A DNA stretch of 64,000 nucleotides from Tethya wilhelma (GCA_964030475.1 CAXIPT010000006.1:6351495-6415494), one strand, 5' to 3'; shown: positions 11,171-22,664, counted from the stretch's first letter. Notes: generated by a model not told the origin, from the letters alone. A program made the numbers and translations.

Positions 11171-12624
11171 TTTACAGCGGCTGGCAGCCCGGAGATGATC
11201 CACATAGTTAGTACCTCAGTGGCATGATATCTAAACACAAATAATATTACTAGCATCATTGTAGTACACAACACCTCTATAGTAGCAGACAGCACATCTT
11301 AAATCATGCATACAGCATTGCTATGAAACATTAAACAACCATAAGTGAGTATATGGCACATTATATGACACTATACACTGCTTTTACTGTACTTTCACTG
11401 TACTTTTACTGTACTGTTGTAAATGCTGTCTCGTAAATGTCTCCCTCATGCAAAACTTCATTATCTTGGGATACTAAACTGGGGAAAAAAATGTTAAAAG
11501 CTTGATGGACTGGGCAGATAGACCCCCCACAAAAAATCATACTTCCATAGCAACTGTTACCAGGTATAATGGAGCATTAACTTGCTTTTCTTAAGTACTG
11601 TAAAATACTGCTTCATGAATGTCTAGCTCATGCAAAACTTCATTATAGTGAGGTGCTAAAAGCACTAAGTAAATGTTAAATGCTCAACAGACTGAGCAGA
11701 TAGACCCCCCACAAAAAATTTTACTACCGTAGCAACGCTAATTTCTGTTCAACAAAACGGCATTTATCTCCCAAGTATGGTAAGCACAAGTGTTTATACA
11801 AGCTAGTATTGTGTATCACTGTACCTGTTTAGCTCCTACTACGTTCGTGGTCGACAAAACACACTACTCTTGTCTCAAGTGGCTCACTTTACCACATGGC
11901 CGCTTCCTTTGGCTTCTGCTCTACTCACTTCCTGATCTAATTAAAAAACGCGCCGGAGTGGCCGCAGCCTTATGTATGGCAGCATAGGCGCTAATGATAT
12001 TAATTTATTCAGTTGCCAATCCCGGGTGTGTAATATATTATCTATGGTATAACAACAATCAATGCATTGATCAGGCTGACTCATCAAGAGTGCTATACAA
12101 AACTATTAATTATTATAGTGATTGAGCTGAAAACTGAAACATGTGGAAGCATCTTGTGGCTATGCAGAATGATAATGGTCTATTATAATGCTTGCAACTG
12201 CAATATGATGATCATGTATATGCTAGCTTTTTTTTGTACACAATCAGACACATTACAAGAATTTTACTGGTTCAAAGCTCTGAACTTCACCAGATTTTCT
12301 ATACCCCACGTTTTTCACGTGCTGGCAAAATGGGCATCATCGAGGTTACAGCAATACCACTATGTATTCATTGCAATCGTCTAAAGATCTGTATAGGCCA
12401 CTAATAATTATTGTAATGAATACATATTTGTTCAATTGCAAAAATGATTTCTGTGCTATAATCAGGATGAGTGGGAACTACATGCACCTGTGCTTGATGC
12501 CTCGTGGTCTTCCTTGGTTACTGAATCGGGTTAGTTAGGTTGATTGTTGTCAAATATTGTTTTGTTGAGGCCTTTGGTGGATATTTTGGATAGAGTATAT
12601 ACCTAGTTTGCATATCCAGAAGTA

Positions 12625-13305
12625 TTCTCTCTTCTTTAGCCACATTTGTTGTGCATTAATTGGTTGTGAGAACTTCTGGTGCTGATTCCAAGATTTGGAA
12701 TCTTATGTCTGTTCTTTTGTGGTTGGTATTGTTTAAATGATAACCTATTCCTGAGGTGTTGGATCGACTGGAGGTGTTCACAGATTCTGTATTTGATTGG
12801 TTTGGTTGTCATACCGATGTATACTGTGCCTTGCAATTTTTGTGTGTACACATTGCTAGGTAGATAACATTTTTTGTGTTACAATCGTACTTTTCTGGTT
12901 TGTCTGGTAAGTTGATTGGGTGTTTGGTTTTGTTGTAAGTGCTTTCTGTGAATGTATTTGTTACTAATATTTTACAAATTAGGCAATTGGGCTTGCATCT
13001 TTTGATTGGATTTTCAAAGTTGTTTAGCCTAGTTTTGAATCTTCTCCAGAACGCGATATTTTATTTGGCTAGGTTTTCCATTAGGTTTTCAATGACTCCC
13101 ATGAATATGTTTGCATATAGCTGGCCATGGGTGCCATTTTTGTGCCCATGGCTGTGCCTTGAAGTTTTTTATAGAATTCGTCGTTGAAAGTAAAGATGTT
13201 GTTTTCCAGTACGATTTTCATGAGTTCTTGTATGACTAGGGCATGTGGTTGTTCTGGATGTTTATACATATCTGGGTGTTCAGCTAGGAATGTGGTGCAA
13301 ACATA
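12625..13305 (-). pseudogene. Penelope-like retroelement remnant, RT fragment plus GIY-YIG
   Basis: Reading on the minus strand, 13304-13150 encodes an RT fragment with the Penelope hallmark NNIFTFNDEF and LQGTAMGTKMAP. The catalytic YxDD region is deleted. The frame then resumes at PNCLICK, followed by the GIY-YIG nuclease domain (NVIYLAMCTHKNC, a degraded YIG region, CEHLQS). Frameshifts and stops break it. Penelope-like elements join such an RT to a C-terminal GIY-YIG endonuclease. A second copy of the C-terminal half follows at 13795-14180. Confidence 0.75.
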
Positions 13306-13794
13306 ATATACTCATGTACACCATGGGTGTGGGTAAAAATTAAAGTAATTACTCATCAAAAAGCTTATGACAAGAACTAAACACACATACAAATAGACAT
13401 ACACATACTAGTACAAACTTAGCATTATAAGTGTTTTGGCTTTGGTGGCCTAGGTGGGTGTGCAGGTGCACTGTGTGNCAGTCTCTGCCGACCACGTGTA
13501 CATGTATATATTGTGCAATTCCAAATTTCAATATTTTTTTGACGTATTCTGGACTGCATATTACCGTTCGAATAATTTGAATATACGGAAAGTGTCCACC
13601 GTGTACAAGCAGAAATTTTACCAGTTACAAAGACCATGTGGGGCTCGCTCAGGCTCGCCCCAAATACATAGAGACATTTAAACTCACTAGCTTGACTGTA
13701 CTATTATAAAAGTACAAAAAACATTAGAAGTGTAATGCAAACATAGGAATGGCCAAATCGTAAAAAAGTGAGCAATTAACATGATTGAAGTATT

Positions 13795-14180
13795 CTCTCT
13801 TCTTTAGCCACATTTGTTGTGCATTATTGGTTGTGAGAACTCCTGGTGCTGATTCCAGGATTTGGAACTTATATATGTCTGTTCTTTTGTGGTTGGTATA
13901 TTGTTTAAATGATAACCTATTCCTGAGGTGTTGGACTGGAGGTGTTCACAGATTCTGTATTTGATTGGTCTGGTTGTCATACCGATGTACTGTGCCTTGC
14001 AATTTTTGTGTGTGCACATTGCTAGGTAGATAACATTTTTTGTGTTACAATCGTACTTTTCTGGTTTGTCTAGTAAGTTGATTGGGTGTTTGGTTTTGTT
14101 GTAAGTGCTTTCTGTGAATATATTTGTTACTAATGTTTTACAAGTTAGGCAATTGGGTCTCTCTCCACTCATGTCCAGAT
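13795..14180 (-). pseudogene. Penelope-like GIY-YIG fragment, second copy
   Basis: A better preserved copy of the linker and nuclease: PNCLTCKTLVTNIFTES, then VIYLAMCTHKNCKAQYIGM with both the IYL and YIG signatures, and IKYRICEHLQS with the conserved Arg and Glu-His. It continues to HNKCG and a stop. The RT part is missing. It lies in the same orientation as the first copy, about 1.17 kb away, so this may be a tandem or truncated insertion pair. Confidence 0.75.
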
Positions 14181-14184
14181 TTGC

Positions 14185-14580
14185 CATCATTATACACGGA
14201 TGTTCTAAAAAGCATCCAAAACACATAGATGTCCAGTAACGTGTATGTCCCACACTCCAATCTATGGGTCAATCACACTATATTAGTTAGTCCAATGTAT
14301 GGATGTCCTTGGATTCATCCAAAGACATCCATGCAAAGGAATCTTTATATCTTACACTCCCATCCGATTCCCATCCGATTCATCCAAGGACATCCAAAGG
14401 AATCTTTATATCCCACACTTCCATCCGATACACTAAGTCCAATGTAAGAACATCCAAATCTTAGAGTGGATTCTATTGGTCAATCCTTGCCCATTCCATA
14501 GTTCGGACTGTGGAATGGGACGGATTGGTGGAAAGTGCTATCTCTTAGAGTGGATTCCATTGGTCAATCCTTGCCCNATT
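14185..14580 (+). repeat. Degenerate tandem repeat rich in CATCC motifs
   Basis: Repeated blocks contain CCATCCGATTC, CATCCAAGGACATCCA and GGAATCTTTATAT at spacings of about 70-90 bp. They are followed by two copies of TTAGAGTGGATTC(T/C)ATTGG with TCAATCCTTGCCC. An N interrupts the second. The open frames here are repeat-driven. Confidence 0.6.
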
Positions 14581-15206
14581 AAAGCTGTCCAGGACCTTTG
14601 CGACTCAACAAATCTGAAGTACTACATGTTAGATTTATATTTATGGCAATTTTCTTTTGCATACCATGTGTAGAAAAACAATTTGCTTATATATAAGCGA
14701 TAGATTCATTTTTCTGACACTGCTGATCGTACAATTTTTTTTGATCTACAAAATTATCAGGACAAACTTACAGAATGTTCAATAAGAGAAAGAAATGTTC
14801 AATAATGTATATCAAACAAATTTCAACAGTAATAACATCACAGAATTGGATGCATGACTCATTAAAAGTGTACTTGCTGAATAAATCTGTACATTCCAGC
14901 ACAAAGATTGATAAAATTCTTTTTCTGACACACATCAGATCTCAAGGTTTGACTAGCAGATGGTTAAGTATCTTCTTGAAAATATACATGAGATCTAACT
15001 TGTTCTCACAGTTCTTCCAGATACTAGCGCACATACCAATGCCACCTTTCATGTGGCATCAGCAAGGTCGCTCATTTCAACATCATACAAATGAAGTATG
15101 ACAAGTAGTATGGACTTAACTATCTGTTGTACATGTCAAAAAACTTGACCTGCAATGCTGTACACAGCTTCTTTGACCTCATTTGGTCCAAATGTGGCAT
15201 ACTGGT
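14581..15206. other. No gene seen
   Basis: AT-rich interval with short, low-complexity open frames on the plus strand. No domain, splice pattern or inverted repeat of note. Confidence 0.4.
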
Positions 15207-15871
15207 AGCCTCGTCCCCAGGCTCCCCTTTGACCTTTCACTCACGGAAAGGAGAAGGGGAGCCTGGTATCCGAGATCACGTGGGGATAGAACAGGGTAGA
15301 ACGGTGAAAATTGCGCGTGGGCATAATGTAGTGCGGTCAATGACTCTGCCCACGTTTTTATGCTTCTTGCCACGTGAGGCTAGTATGGCAAAATGAAATG
15401 CACAGTAGATTTTGTGTTTTTGTCAGATAGAAACAGTAAGCGGATAGTAAAAGTGTTATTTTTAGGCTGTCTAAGGAGTGAACTTTGCCAAACAGTAACT
15501 GCACGGACAGAACTAGCCCTGCTGGCATCCTGGCATCTCGAAACCTTCGTGCGAGCGGCTCAGCCCGTCTTTCATCCAATTTTGGTAGTCTAGAGCATCA
15601 GTAAGTTATGTTCTATAACTGTAGACTACTAATAGATGATAAACTACTAGCGACTACCCTTCTTTGTAAGTTTTGAAGCTGCTTGTAGCGCTCAGCGGTC
15701 GCGAATATTGCTGTTTGCGCAGAACCAAGAGTTTGACGTCATTTATCAAACCGCCGCGCCCCCGTATTTGCTCTTTGGCAACGATTGACGTCATGCACGT
15801 GATTTCGGATACCAGGCTCCCCTTCTCCTTTCCGTGAGTGAAAGGTCAAAGGGGAGCCTGGGGACGAGGCT
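15207..15871. mobile_element. AGCCTCG-family element, 665 bp
   Basis: Ends with inverted AGCCTCGTCCCCAGGC; each end continues into its own hairpin (CAGGCTCCCCTT pairing with AAGGGGAGCCTG). Flanks GGCATACTGGT (15196-15206) and AGCATACTGGT (15872-15882) match at 10 of 11 positions. The interior contains CACGTG and TGACGTCA sites and open frames shared with the copies at 18103 and 63042, but no transposase signature. A non-autonomous element; TSDs of 9-11 bp would suit a Mutator-like transposase. Confidence 0.78.
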
Positions 15872-16224
15872 AGCATACTGGTAGCATTAGTGACACTGCC
15901 TAATTTGTCGAATTCAGCTAAATTTTCACCACCAAAAATTACGTCAGTAAAAATAAATTCACGTGATTTTGCCTGTTGGTGGATTGATTGTCTCATCAAC
16001 AGTAAGCGCTATTGACTTGGAAAAAATGCTAACATAAATTTATCATTGGTGGTTCTGTTATTTAGAGATACAGTAAGCATGTGGCCTTCACAGCAGTCCA
16101 AACAGAGATTTTGTATTGCTACCTATGGCACACATGATGTGAATGTAGAAAATTTGCAGTACGAAAGCATTAAACATTACAATTGAGAATGATTGCATTC
16201 GGCCTCTTAAATGAAAAGGACTAT

Positions 16225-16430
16225 TGTCACACCTTTTGTTACTTACTTCAGACTTCTGTACAATCAAGTGTATGTTAGTTCACTGTCCCCACAGTTTTAC
16301 TACAAAAATTCGTTGAAGAAGCTGTCACTCTTTTGCTGTACTTTCACACAAAATTTGCCCTTCATAATGGCAGCATTAACAATGCATACGCAGTTTCTAA
16401 GTCGTGACTCATGACATCAATTGCATAAGG
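16225..16430 (-). repeat. Half copy of the 1856-2387 MITE
   Basis: Reverse-oriented, diverged match to 1856-2030, including AATTGCATAAGGTC, the AATTTGCCCTTC.TAATGGC stretch and GTTAGTTCACTGTCCC. Confidence 0.6.
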
Positions 16431-16930
16431 TCAAAAATAGGTACATTTTTGTCCTGCAAACTTTTATGGCAATTTATGGACAATAAAATATAGCTAATTG
16501 ACTATCCTTCGAGCTGAGTAAAAAAACAAGCTTCAAGCTGAGTAAAAAACCAAGCTTCAAGCTGAATAAAAAACCAAGAGTGTCCTGGTAGAGTTTGGCT
16601 CAAAAATTGGTTAAGAGTGATGGAATGACAATCTTTCCGCCAATTTGTTTTCAAGTTTTCACACGTTTTCAACATTATCTTTGTGTGCAGACTTTTGTTA
16701 ATAATATTGTCAGACCTAGAATTTCAATTTCTTTTCGCAAACGTCTTTGTTGGTCCCTCTTGTTTCTTTGTGTGTCTACACAAGGTTATTTTCTAAACTG
16801 TGTAGTAACTAAACAAAAGGGACCACTTTTCACTTCCAAACTTCTGGGAAGTCGTGACACTGTAGATCTGACTGGTTCTGTTTGGTACAGTGGTAAAAAT
16901 GAGCAAAAACAGTTCTTCATGCAGGAATGC
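16431..16930 (+). repeat. Dispersed repeat shared with 53545-53820
   Basis: Matches in order: GGTACATTTTTGTCCTGCA, AGCTGAGT, ACCAAGAGTGTCC and TTTGTGTGTCT.CACAAGG. Near 16515-16575 a roughly 30-bp unit containing CAAGCTTCAAGCTGA is tandemly repeated. No coding support. Confidence 0.55.
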
Positions 16931-17019
16931 TAATTAAATTTGCTGTTATGACATAATTGTTATGCTTGTCCGACCTCCTCTGGGCTCAGCACATACAGCT
17001 GCCAAATTGGCCGTTTGTA

Positions 17020-17340
17020 ATTAAGCCTCGTTTGCACATGCCGAGGATTACGGTAGTCATTTTGTCTGTCTCTCTGTCTGTCTGTCTGTCTGTCTGTTCA
17101 ATCGAAATCTCATGAAAGGCAGCTCTAGCAACAAAATTGATGGTATTTACGTTAATGATCATGTAGAATTACATTTTTTTGCTTTCCAAAACACTGCAGT
17201 TGCTGAGATTTGAGGTTTTTGTGCTTCTTTTTAGCGCTTAGCTTTGAGGCCACGCCTACTGATCTAGTGTGCGTTATCTAGAATCTGTGCTGACATGGTG
17301 CACTGTTCTGTTATGCTCCTGTCGTTGTTAGTTACCATCA
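17020..17340 (+). repeat. AAGCCTCGG repeat family, copy 2
   Basis: Same order as the 4790 copy (TAATTAAGCCTCG, GCCGAGGATTACGGTAGTC, TTGAGGTTTTTGTGCTTC, GTGCGTTATCTAGAA). Carries an expanded (CTGT)n tract at about 17062-17100. Confidence 0.65.
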
Positions 17341-17389
17341 GTGTTGCTTTGCAAGACAGACAGTAGTTGGCCTGCTTTCTATGTATATG

Positions 17390-17514
17390 TTAAAACATGC
17401 CTACTTGGGCATTATCGGAACTTGAATGCACAAGGTAATATTGAGTAAACCCGAGGGTTTAACAATATTACTGTGTGTATTTTGGTACTACCCGTCAGTA
17501 GGCATGTTCTAAAA
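17390..17514. mobile_element. Hairpin element, AACATGCCTAC family
   Basis: AAAACATGCCTAC and GTAGGCATGTTCT close an inverted repeat whose centre is again palindromic (GGTAATATTGA, AAACCC and GAGGGTT, CAATATTAC). A better preserved copy lies at 62239-62373. Confidence 0.6.
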
Positions 17515-17811
17515 TGTGTGTATCATGGCACTCACAGTTTTCGCTGCTTTCTTTCCACTTTTGAGTATAGTTGAGGCTTGTACGTTTGCTATAAAGTTGC
17601 CACTTAGACTTTAGCGAATATAACAGTTCCTACTCTAAAATTTGAACTTGGAACAGTGAACATGTAAACACTATCTACAGAGAAAAGATCTACAAACATT
17701 CTGTTCTTGAGCTCTTCTGGTGTTTCTTTCAAGCACTAGAGTCTCTTTGCACTCTTCAAAACAGAAAGGTCAGGGAAATATGGAAAGGTCACAGGGAAAT
17801 ATGTATATTAC

Positions 17812-18102
17812 AGCTAGCCTACCATGAAGCTAAAATTTACACCACCCGTTTGCTGTGTCAGCTCAGGAGTCAGAGCTCTGGTAGTCTTATAGCTCAGGTG
17901 CTTTGTGTGCACTATCAGTAGCCATGTCTTCACTCTTTACAAAAGTGTTGGCAACTGCTAGTTACTTTTATTCGTGGTTTACAAGTGCATGGTAAAAAGT
18001 TGCAATGTATGGTAAATGGTGAGATATTATAGTAGAATACAGCTAGTAAAATTCTGTGGTCTACCGCAGATTTCCACTCTCATTTCCACCTGGGTAATAA
18101 TT
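17812..18102 (+). repeat. Dispersed repeat paired with 21955-22270
   Basis: Shares GCTAG.CTACCATGA.GCTAAAA, TTTGCTGTGTCAGCTCA, AGTAGCCATGTCTT and GTGGT.TACCGCA with 21955-22270. An AGCCTCG element sits directly after it at 18103. Confidence 0.6.
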
Positions 18103-18759
18103 AGCCTCGTCCCCAGGCTCCCCTTTGACCTTTCACTCATGGAAAGGAGAAGGGGAGCCTGGTATTCGAAATCACGTGCATGACGTCAACGGTTGCCAAA
18201 GAGCAAATACGTGGGCGCGGTGGTTAGATAAGTGACGTCAAACTCTTGGTTCTGCGCACACAGCAATATTCGCGATTGCTGAGCGCTTCAAAACTTACAA
18301 AGAAGGGTATTCGCTAGTAGTTTATCATCTATTAGTAGTCTACAGTTATAAAACATAACGTACTGATGCTCTAGACTACCAAAATAAGATGAAAAGACTA
18401 GCTGAGCCGCTCGCACGAACGTTTCAAGTTGCCAGGATGTCAGCAGGGCTAATTCTGTCCGTGCAGTTACTGTTTGGCAAAGTTCACTCTGTAGGCAGCC
18501 TAAAAATAATACTATTGCTATCTGCTTACTGTTTTTATCTGACAAAAAAACACAAAATCTACTCTGCATTTCATTTGCCATACTAGCCTCACATGGCAAG
18601 AATCATTATAACGTGGGCAGAGTCATCGACCGCACTACATTATGCCCACGCGCAATTTTCACTGTTCTACCCTGTTCTATCCCCACGTGATCTCAGATAC
18701 CAGGCTCTCCTTTTCCTTTCCGTGAGTGAAAGGTCAAAGGGGAGCCTGGGAACGAGGCT
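18103..18759. mobile_element. AGCCTCG-family element, 657 bp, reversed relative to 15207
   Basis: Terminal AGCCTCGTCCCCAGGC repeats with subterminal hairpins as at 15207, interior in the opposite direction. Flanks GGGTAATAATT and ATGTAATAATA match at 8 of 11 positions, so the insertion appears older than the one at 63042. Confidence 0.75.
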
Positions 18760-18985
18760 ATGTAATAATATAGTGAACTCTTTTAAAGTTAATTTAGAAT
18801 GGGTCATCAAAAACTAAAATTATTTTGTGAAGTGATACTGGAAAATTAGACTAGTAATTTTTTGCCATACAGAAATAAAATTTAATGTCAGCTGTCCGTT
18901 TCTCTGTATCACTCCTGTACATTGCCATTCAGAAGTATTTGATTGTACCTGCTCTGTATCATTCATTTGTTCTGTTTTATTGCAG

Positions 18986-19352
18986 TCATTGACAGTGGTA
19001 ATATATGTGGCAATTACAGCTGCATTTGTTGATCTACGCTCATCTCTACCAGAGGAACGAGTTCACACTTGTTTTGATTTAAATGAAACTGTCACTTACA
19101 CTTGTGAAACTAATGGAACTTTTCTTAGGTGGACTGTGGATAGGTATTTGGAGGGAGGTTCATCCTTTACCAGCATTTCTGGTGATGGTGCTAGAATTTC
19201 AAGTCCTGCAGAAGTTTCAAGACAACTAATTCAAACAGATCCGTTCTTCCGTTCTCTACTGTTCCTTAGACCAGCTGCAGATGATTCAAGTCTTACCGTT
19301 ACATGTGATACAAATGGAGGACTTTCTGATCAACTTGAGTACATCAAATCAA
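18986..19352 (+). CDS. Ig-like domain exon of plus-strand receptor gene
   Basis: Preceded by a strong acceptor (TTCTGTTTTATTGCAG). Reads in phase 0 a hydrophobic stretch SLTVVIYVAITAAF (end of a signal peptide), then an Ig-like domain: VHTCFDLNETVTYTC, GTFLRWTV, and a C-terminal DSSLTVTCDTN. Ends at a GTAATG donor in phase 1. The pattern of Cys, Trp and SLTVTC parallels the Ig exon of the divergent gene at 440-787. It probably joins to the FN3 exon at 22816, which starts in phase 1. The first exon may be 1245-1265. Confidence 0.68.
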
Positions 19353-19528
19353 GTAATGCACTAAATTATATTTTACAAGAATGCTCAAAATTGAATTGAT
19401 CATGGTCATTAAGCTCTCTAATGCTTTTCTCCAACCATTATTAGCCTAGGTCAAAATCTGGGCCTTTCCTGTATCCAATATGTGTGCTGAGGAAGGTGTG
19501 CATATTCTCCAAAATTGTTTTTGTACTT

Positions 19529-21220
19529 AGAGTAAACCACTGATTATCAGCTACCATTCCGACATGATGCTACTATACCTCAAGTTTGGTACCAAAAGAT
19601 AGCCTAGCCTCGTTCCCAGGCCTTCTGCGTGCTGCTTGATTTATTAAATTGACGATCTTTACCATTTTTGTAATTTTTTAGCACGCAGAAGGCCTGGTGA
19701 ACGAAATCACGTGAATGACATCAGAAAACTTGTAGCGTAGGCGGCCTAACCGCAAGCAAGACTTGAAGATTTTTTCTTGTGCACAAGCCCGCGAGGCAAG
19801 ACAAAAGAGCAGTGTTTTTGAGTAGCACGTACAGCACTACGCTAGGCAATGCCTGCCAAAATGTCTCAAAGCAGCAAGAAAGTTTGAGCAAAAAGAAGCG
19901 ATGTCTGGACACATATGTGGACATATCACTCATATCTAAGGTCAAACTAAGTCCAAATTTATGCTTACTTGACTGTTTTGTCTGGTCTTGATCTTTTGAC
20001 TTCTGTCATCTGGCCTTCAAGCTCAGATTGGCTGCGCTTGTAGTCTAGCTCCAGGTCAAAGCGCTAGCGCACAGCATGGCGCATGGCGGCTCACAAAAAT
20101 TATTCACAAACTGATGATGTCATATGCAAAATACGTGGGCAGTCTAAGCAGTCCTGCCCACGCGCAAAATCACTTGTCTACCATGCGTCTACCCTCGTTT
20201 CCCAGGCCCTCTGCGTGCTTAAATAAAATCATCTGGTAAGGATCATCAACGTAATAAATCAACAATAGTAGCACGCAGAGGGCCTGGGGACGAGGCTAAA
20301 GATAGCCCATAAAAATTACTCTTTGTTGTGCAGACTTTAAGCCATGCCCACTAACCTGAAAGGCTTCCTGATGCCATTAAGTGGTGGCCAAACACAATCT
20401 GTAATCGGCCAAAAACGTCATATTTCAGACGGCAGCTAAAGAACATCTCGAAACTAATGTTTGAGCTACTAAAATTAATCTGAAAAGCAAAAAGTTCGAT
20501 CTTTCTGCTACTGATATTCCAAAAAGAAGTCCTGATTGCATGTAGCACCATCTCAAATATACAAGTGAATTTTGAGGTGATAGAAGCTAGAATAGCTTAT
20601 TATTTGTTAACTTCTGTATGCAGTAAGATGCAATTACAACTATCATGCGAGTTATCCATTTATTTCCAAATCACACTTCAATAAGGCAATATACTGAATA
20701 TAGTCCATGTCAATATTAATACAATAATTATTTAGAAATAAATAGATAACTTGTAAGAAATAAGTTATTCTACCTATCTATTTCCTCAAAAATCACTTGT
20801 ATATTCAGTAGCAGAAGAATCAGATAAAAAATGTGAAAATTGCTGGCCGATTATTGATCACTTGATGACGGCTTGTTTGAGATAGTGCTACATGCAATCA
20901 GGACTTCTTTCGGAATATCAGTAGTAGGAAGATTGAACTTTTTGTTTTTAGATTTGGTAGCTCAAACATTAGTTTCAGGGTGTTTTTTAGCTTCTGTCTG
21001 AAATATGATGTTTTTGGCCGATTATATAGATTGTTTTTGGCCACCACTTATGGCATCAGGAAGCCTTTCAGGTTAGTTGGTGGGGCTTAAAGTCTGCACA
21101 ACACAAGAGTTATTTTTCATGGGCTATCTTTGGTATCAAACTTGAGATAGTAGCATCCAGTCCGCAATCATGTTGGAAATTGATGGTTGCTGATAATCAG
21201 TGGCTTACTCTACTTGTCAA
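19529..21220. mobile_element. Large foldback element interrupted by an AGCCTCG element
   Basis: The left arm (from about 19529, ACCACTGATTATCAGC, GGTACCAAAAGATAGCC) and right arm (to about 21220, GCTGATAATCAGTGGC) pair. Pairing continues inside from about 20300-20555 with 20870-21135 (for example GGCTTCCTGATGCC with GGCATCAGGAAGCC). The 692-bp AGCCTCG element at 19606-20297 splits the left arm. No ORF belongs to the element. Confidence 0.7.
19606..20297. mobile_element. AGCCTCG-family element, 692 bp, nested in foldback
   Basis: Both termini carry a hairpin with a different stem from the other copies (CCAGGCC.TCTGCGTGC pairing with GCACGCAGA.GGCCTGG). Flanks AAAGATAGCCT (19595-19605) and AAAGATAGCCC (20298-20308) match at 10 of 11 positions. 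The interior keeps the CACGTG/TGACATCA type ends and the GTGGGCAG motif but otherwise differs from the 15207 group. Confidence 0.75.
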
Positions 21221-21229
21221 GGCAGAGTA

Positions 21230-21954
21230 TAAGTTAGCGTTGTAGAGTAGGCTTTGGTTTAGCGGAGACATACAGTAATTATATATTTTGTGTAGCCTCA
21301 TTAATATTCATGGAGACTCTCTCTGCAAATATTAATGCCTATAATTATAAGAAAGGAAAGAATCTGGGAATGTGTGCTGAACACTATGATATCTGTGTTG
21401 CATAGCAAAAGTCCCTTGATGAAAAGCCACAACAGCACGATTTGCTTACAAAAGAATTTTTTTGCCCTAAATTTTTTGCTTATATTTGTTTGTTTTTTTT
21501 CGATTCTGTGAAGGTTTCTCTACATTCAAGCCATGCATGCATGCTAGGCTTGCCAATCGACAGCTTGATACACTGCTACTAGTCTCATGCCCCCCCCCCC
21601 TTTTACATCAGTTTGGTGGGGAAGGGAGATACACACAGTTGTAGCAGTGTAGTCTCGTGCCCAGCCCCTTTTTTCCCTTTTATACATCGGGCAGGGAGAG
21701 CGTCTGGCAAAGTTTGCATGCACTAAGTGAATATGCATGGTTCTCATGGTTAGCAGTCTATGAATAAATTATCAGTCCACAAAATTCCTGGACCAGTTTA
21801 GAACAAGTAGTGCATGCGAACTTTGCCAGACCTTCTTACATTACATGCTTGAAAAGTTATTTGGCTTATGTGGTAGAGTCTTTGTCAAACAAAATACCTA
21901 TAAACTGTACCAAGAGTACTATACACTCTTGACTGTACTTGCAAATGCTACAGC
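21230..21954. other. No gene seen; AGTCTCGTGCCC-like hairpin ends
   Basis: Contains a pair of short inverted or direct motifs resembling AGTCTCGTGCCCAGCC near 21580 and 21650 with a C11 run, similar to the mini-element at 63864. No coding signal. Confidence 0.4.
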
Positions 21955-22270
21955 TAGTCTACCATGAGGCTAAAATTGACTCCACCCATTTGCTGTGTCA
22001 GCTCAAAAGTCTGAACTCTGCTAGTCTTATACATGTAGCTCAAGCGTTTTGTGTACGCTATAAGTAGCCATGTCTTTGCTCTTTACAAAGGTGTTAGCAA
22101 CTGCTTGCTATAGTTTCTCCGTGGTTTACCAACAATATAAAGTGGCAAGCATGGTAAATGGCAAGATATAGCAAGATATAGCAGAATATAGCTAGTGAAA
22201 TACTGTGGTTTACCGCATAATTCTGCAATTTTACCACGAATTTCAGCTCTAATTTCCACCCAGGTTAATT
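21955..22270 (+). repeat. Dispersed repeat paired with 17812-18102
   Basis: Colinear with 17812-18102 with scattered substitutions; both lie in presumed introns of the plus-strand Ig gene. Confidence 0.6.
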
Positions 22271-22593
22271 GCCATACAGAATCCAATAAATTTTGCCATT
22301 ATGTTATATTCTGATAACAAAACAATTTAGTAGGTATAATATAAAGAAGAATAGGTTCAGCATGTGACTATCTCCAAATGTTGTGATCTAAAAATCAATG
22401 TATAGTGGCCATTTACTCTTTACCACCATATTTTATTGTGTAAGCTGACATTGATTAATGCAAAAAAATTTGCTTATGTGAAATAGTCATGTGGGTCATG
22501 CCATTGCATGTAGACCTTGAGATCTAGTTTGTAAGTCGACTAGTGTCTATAAATAATAATTTATACTGCTATTTTCTGCTCCAATGCCTGTGA

Positions 22594-22664
22594 GTTCTGG
22601 TAACTTAGTGATAAGAGTATTTGACTGAAGTTCGAAAGACCTGGGTTTGATCCCATGCAGCTAG
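22594..22664 (+). tRNA. tRNA-Phe(GAA)-like sequence, probably a pseudogene or SINE head
   Basis: An A-box-like TAACTTAGTGATAAGAGT, an anticodon stem TTTGA/TCGAA around the 7-nt loop CTGAAGT (anticodon GAA), and a B-box-like GGGTTTGATCCC follow each other at tRNA spacing. The acceptor stem pairs poorly, so function is doubtful. Its 3' two thirds are included in the 1370-bp tandem duplication and recur at 23987. Confidence 0.4.

Larger units (their letters stand above)
10553..12047. mobile_element. 1.5-kb DNA element with 60-bp perfect TIRs and TATAA duplication
   Basis: The ends start CCATAGATAATATATTACAC and remain identical in inverted orientation for about 60 bp, to ATCATTAGCGC. TATAA directly repeats at 10548-10552 and 12048-12052. 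No transposase is visible. The interior contains a plus-strand open segment (10746-10858) with a strong membrane helix, and a minus-strand exon-like segment (about 10926-11170), so the element may carry captured host fragments. GC-rich subterminal stretches (GCGCGCGCG near 10653; AACGCGCCGGAG near 11947) sit inside both ends. Confidence 0.75.

Noticed and set aside
15207..15871. ORFs inside AGCCTCG elements (also at 18288-18817 and 63320-63752)
   Set aside because: The same frames recur because the element recurs, overlap on both strands and show no domain; not evidence of a gene.
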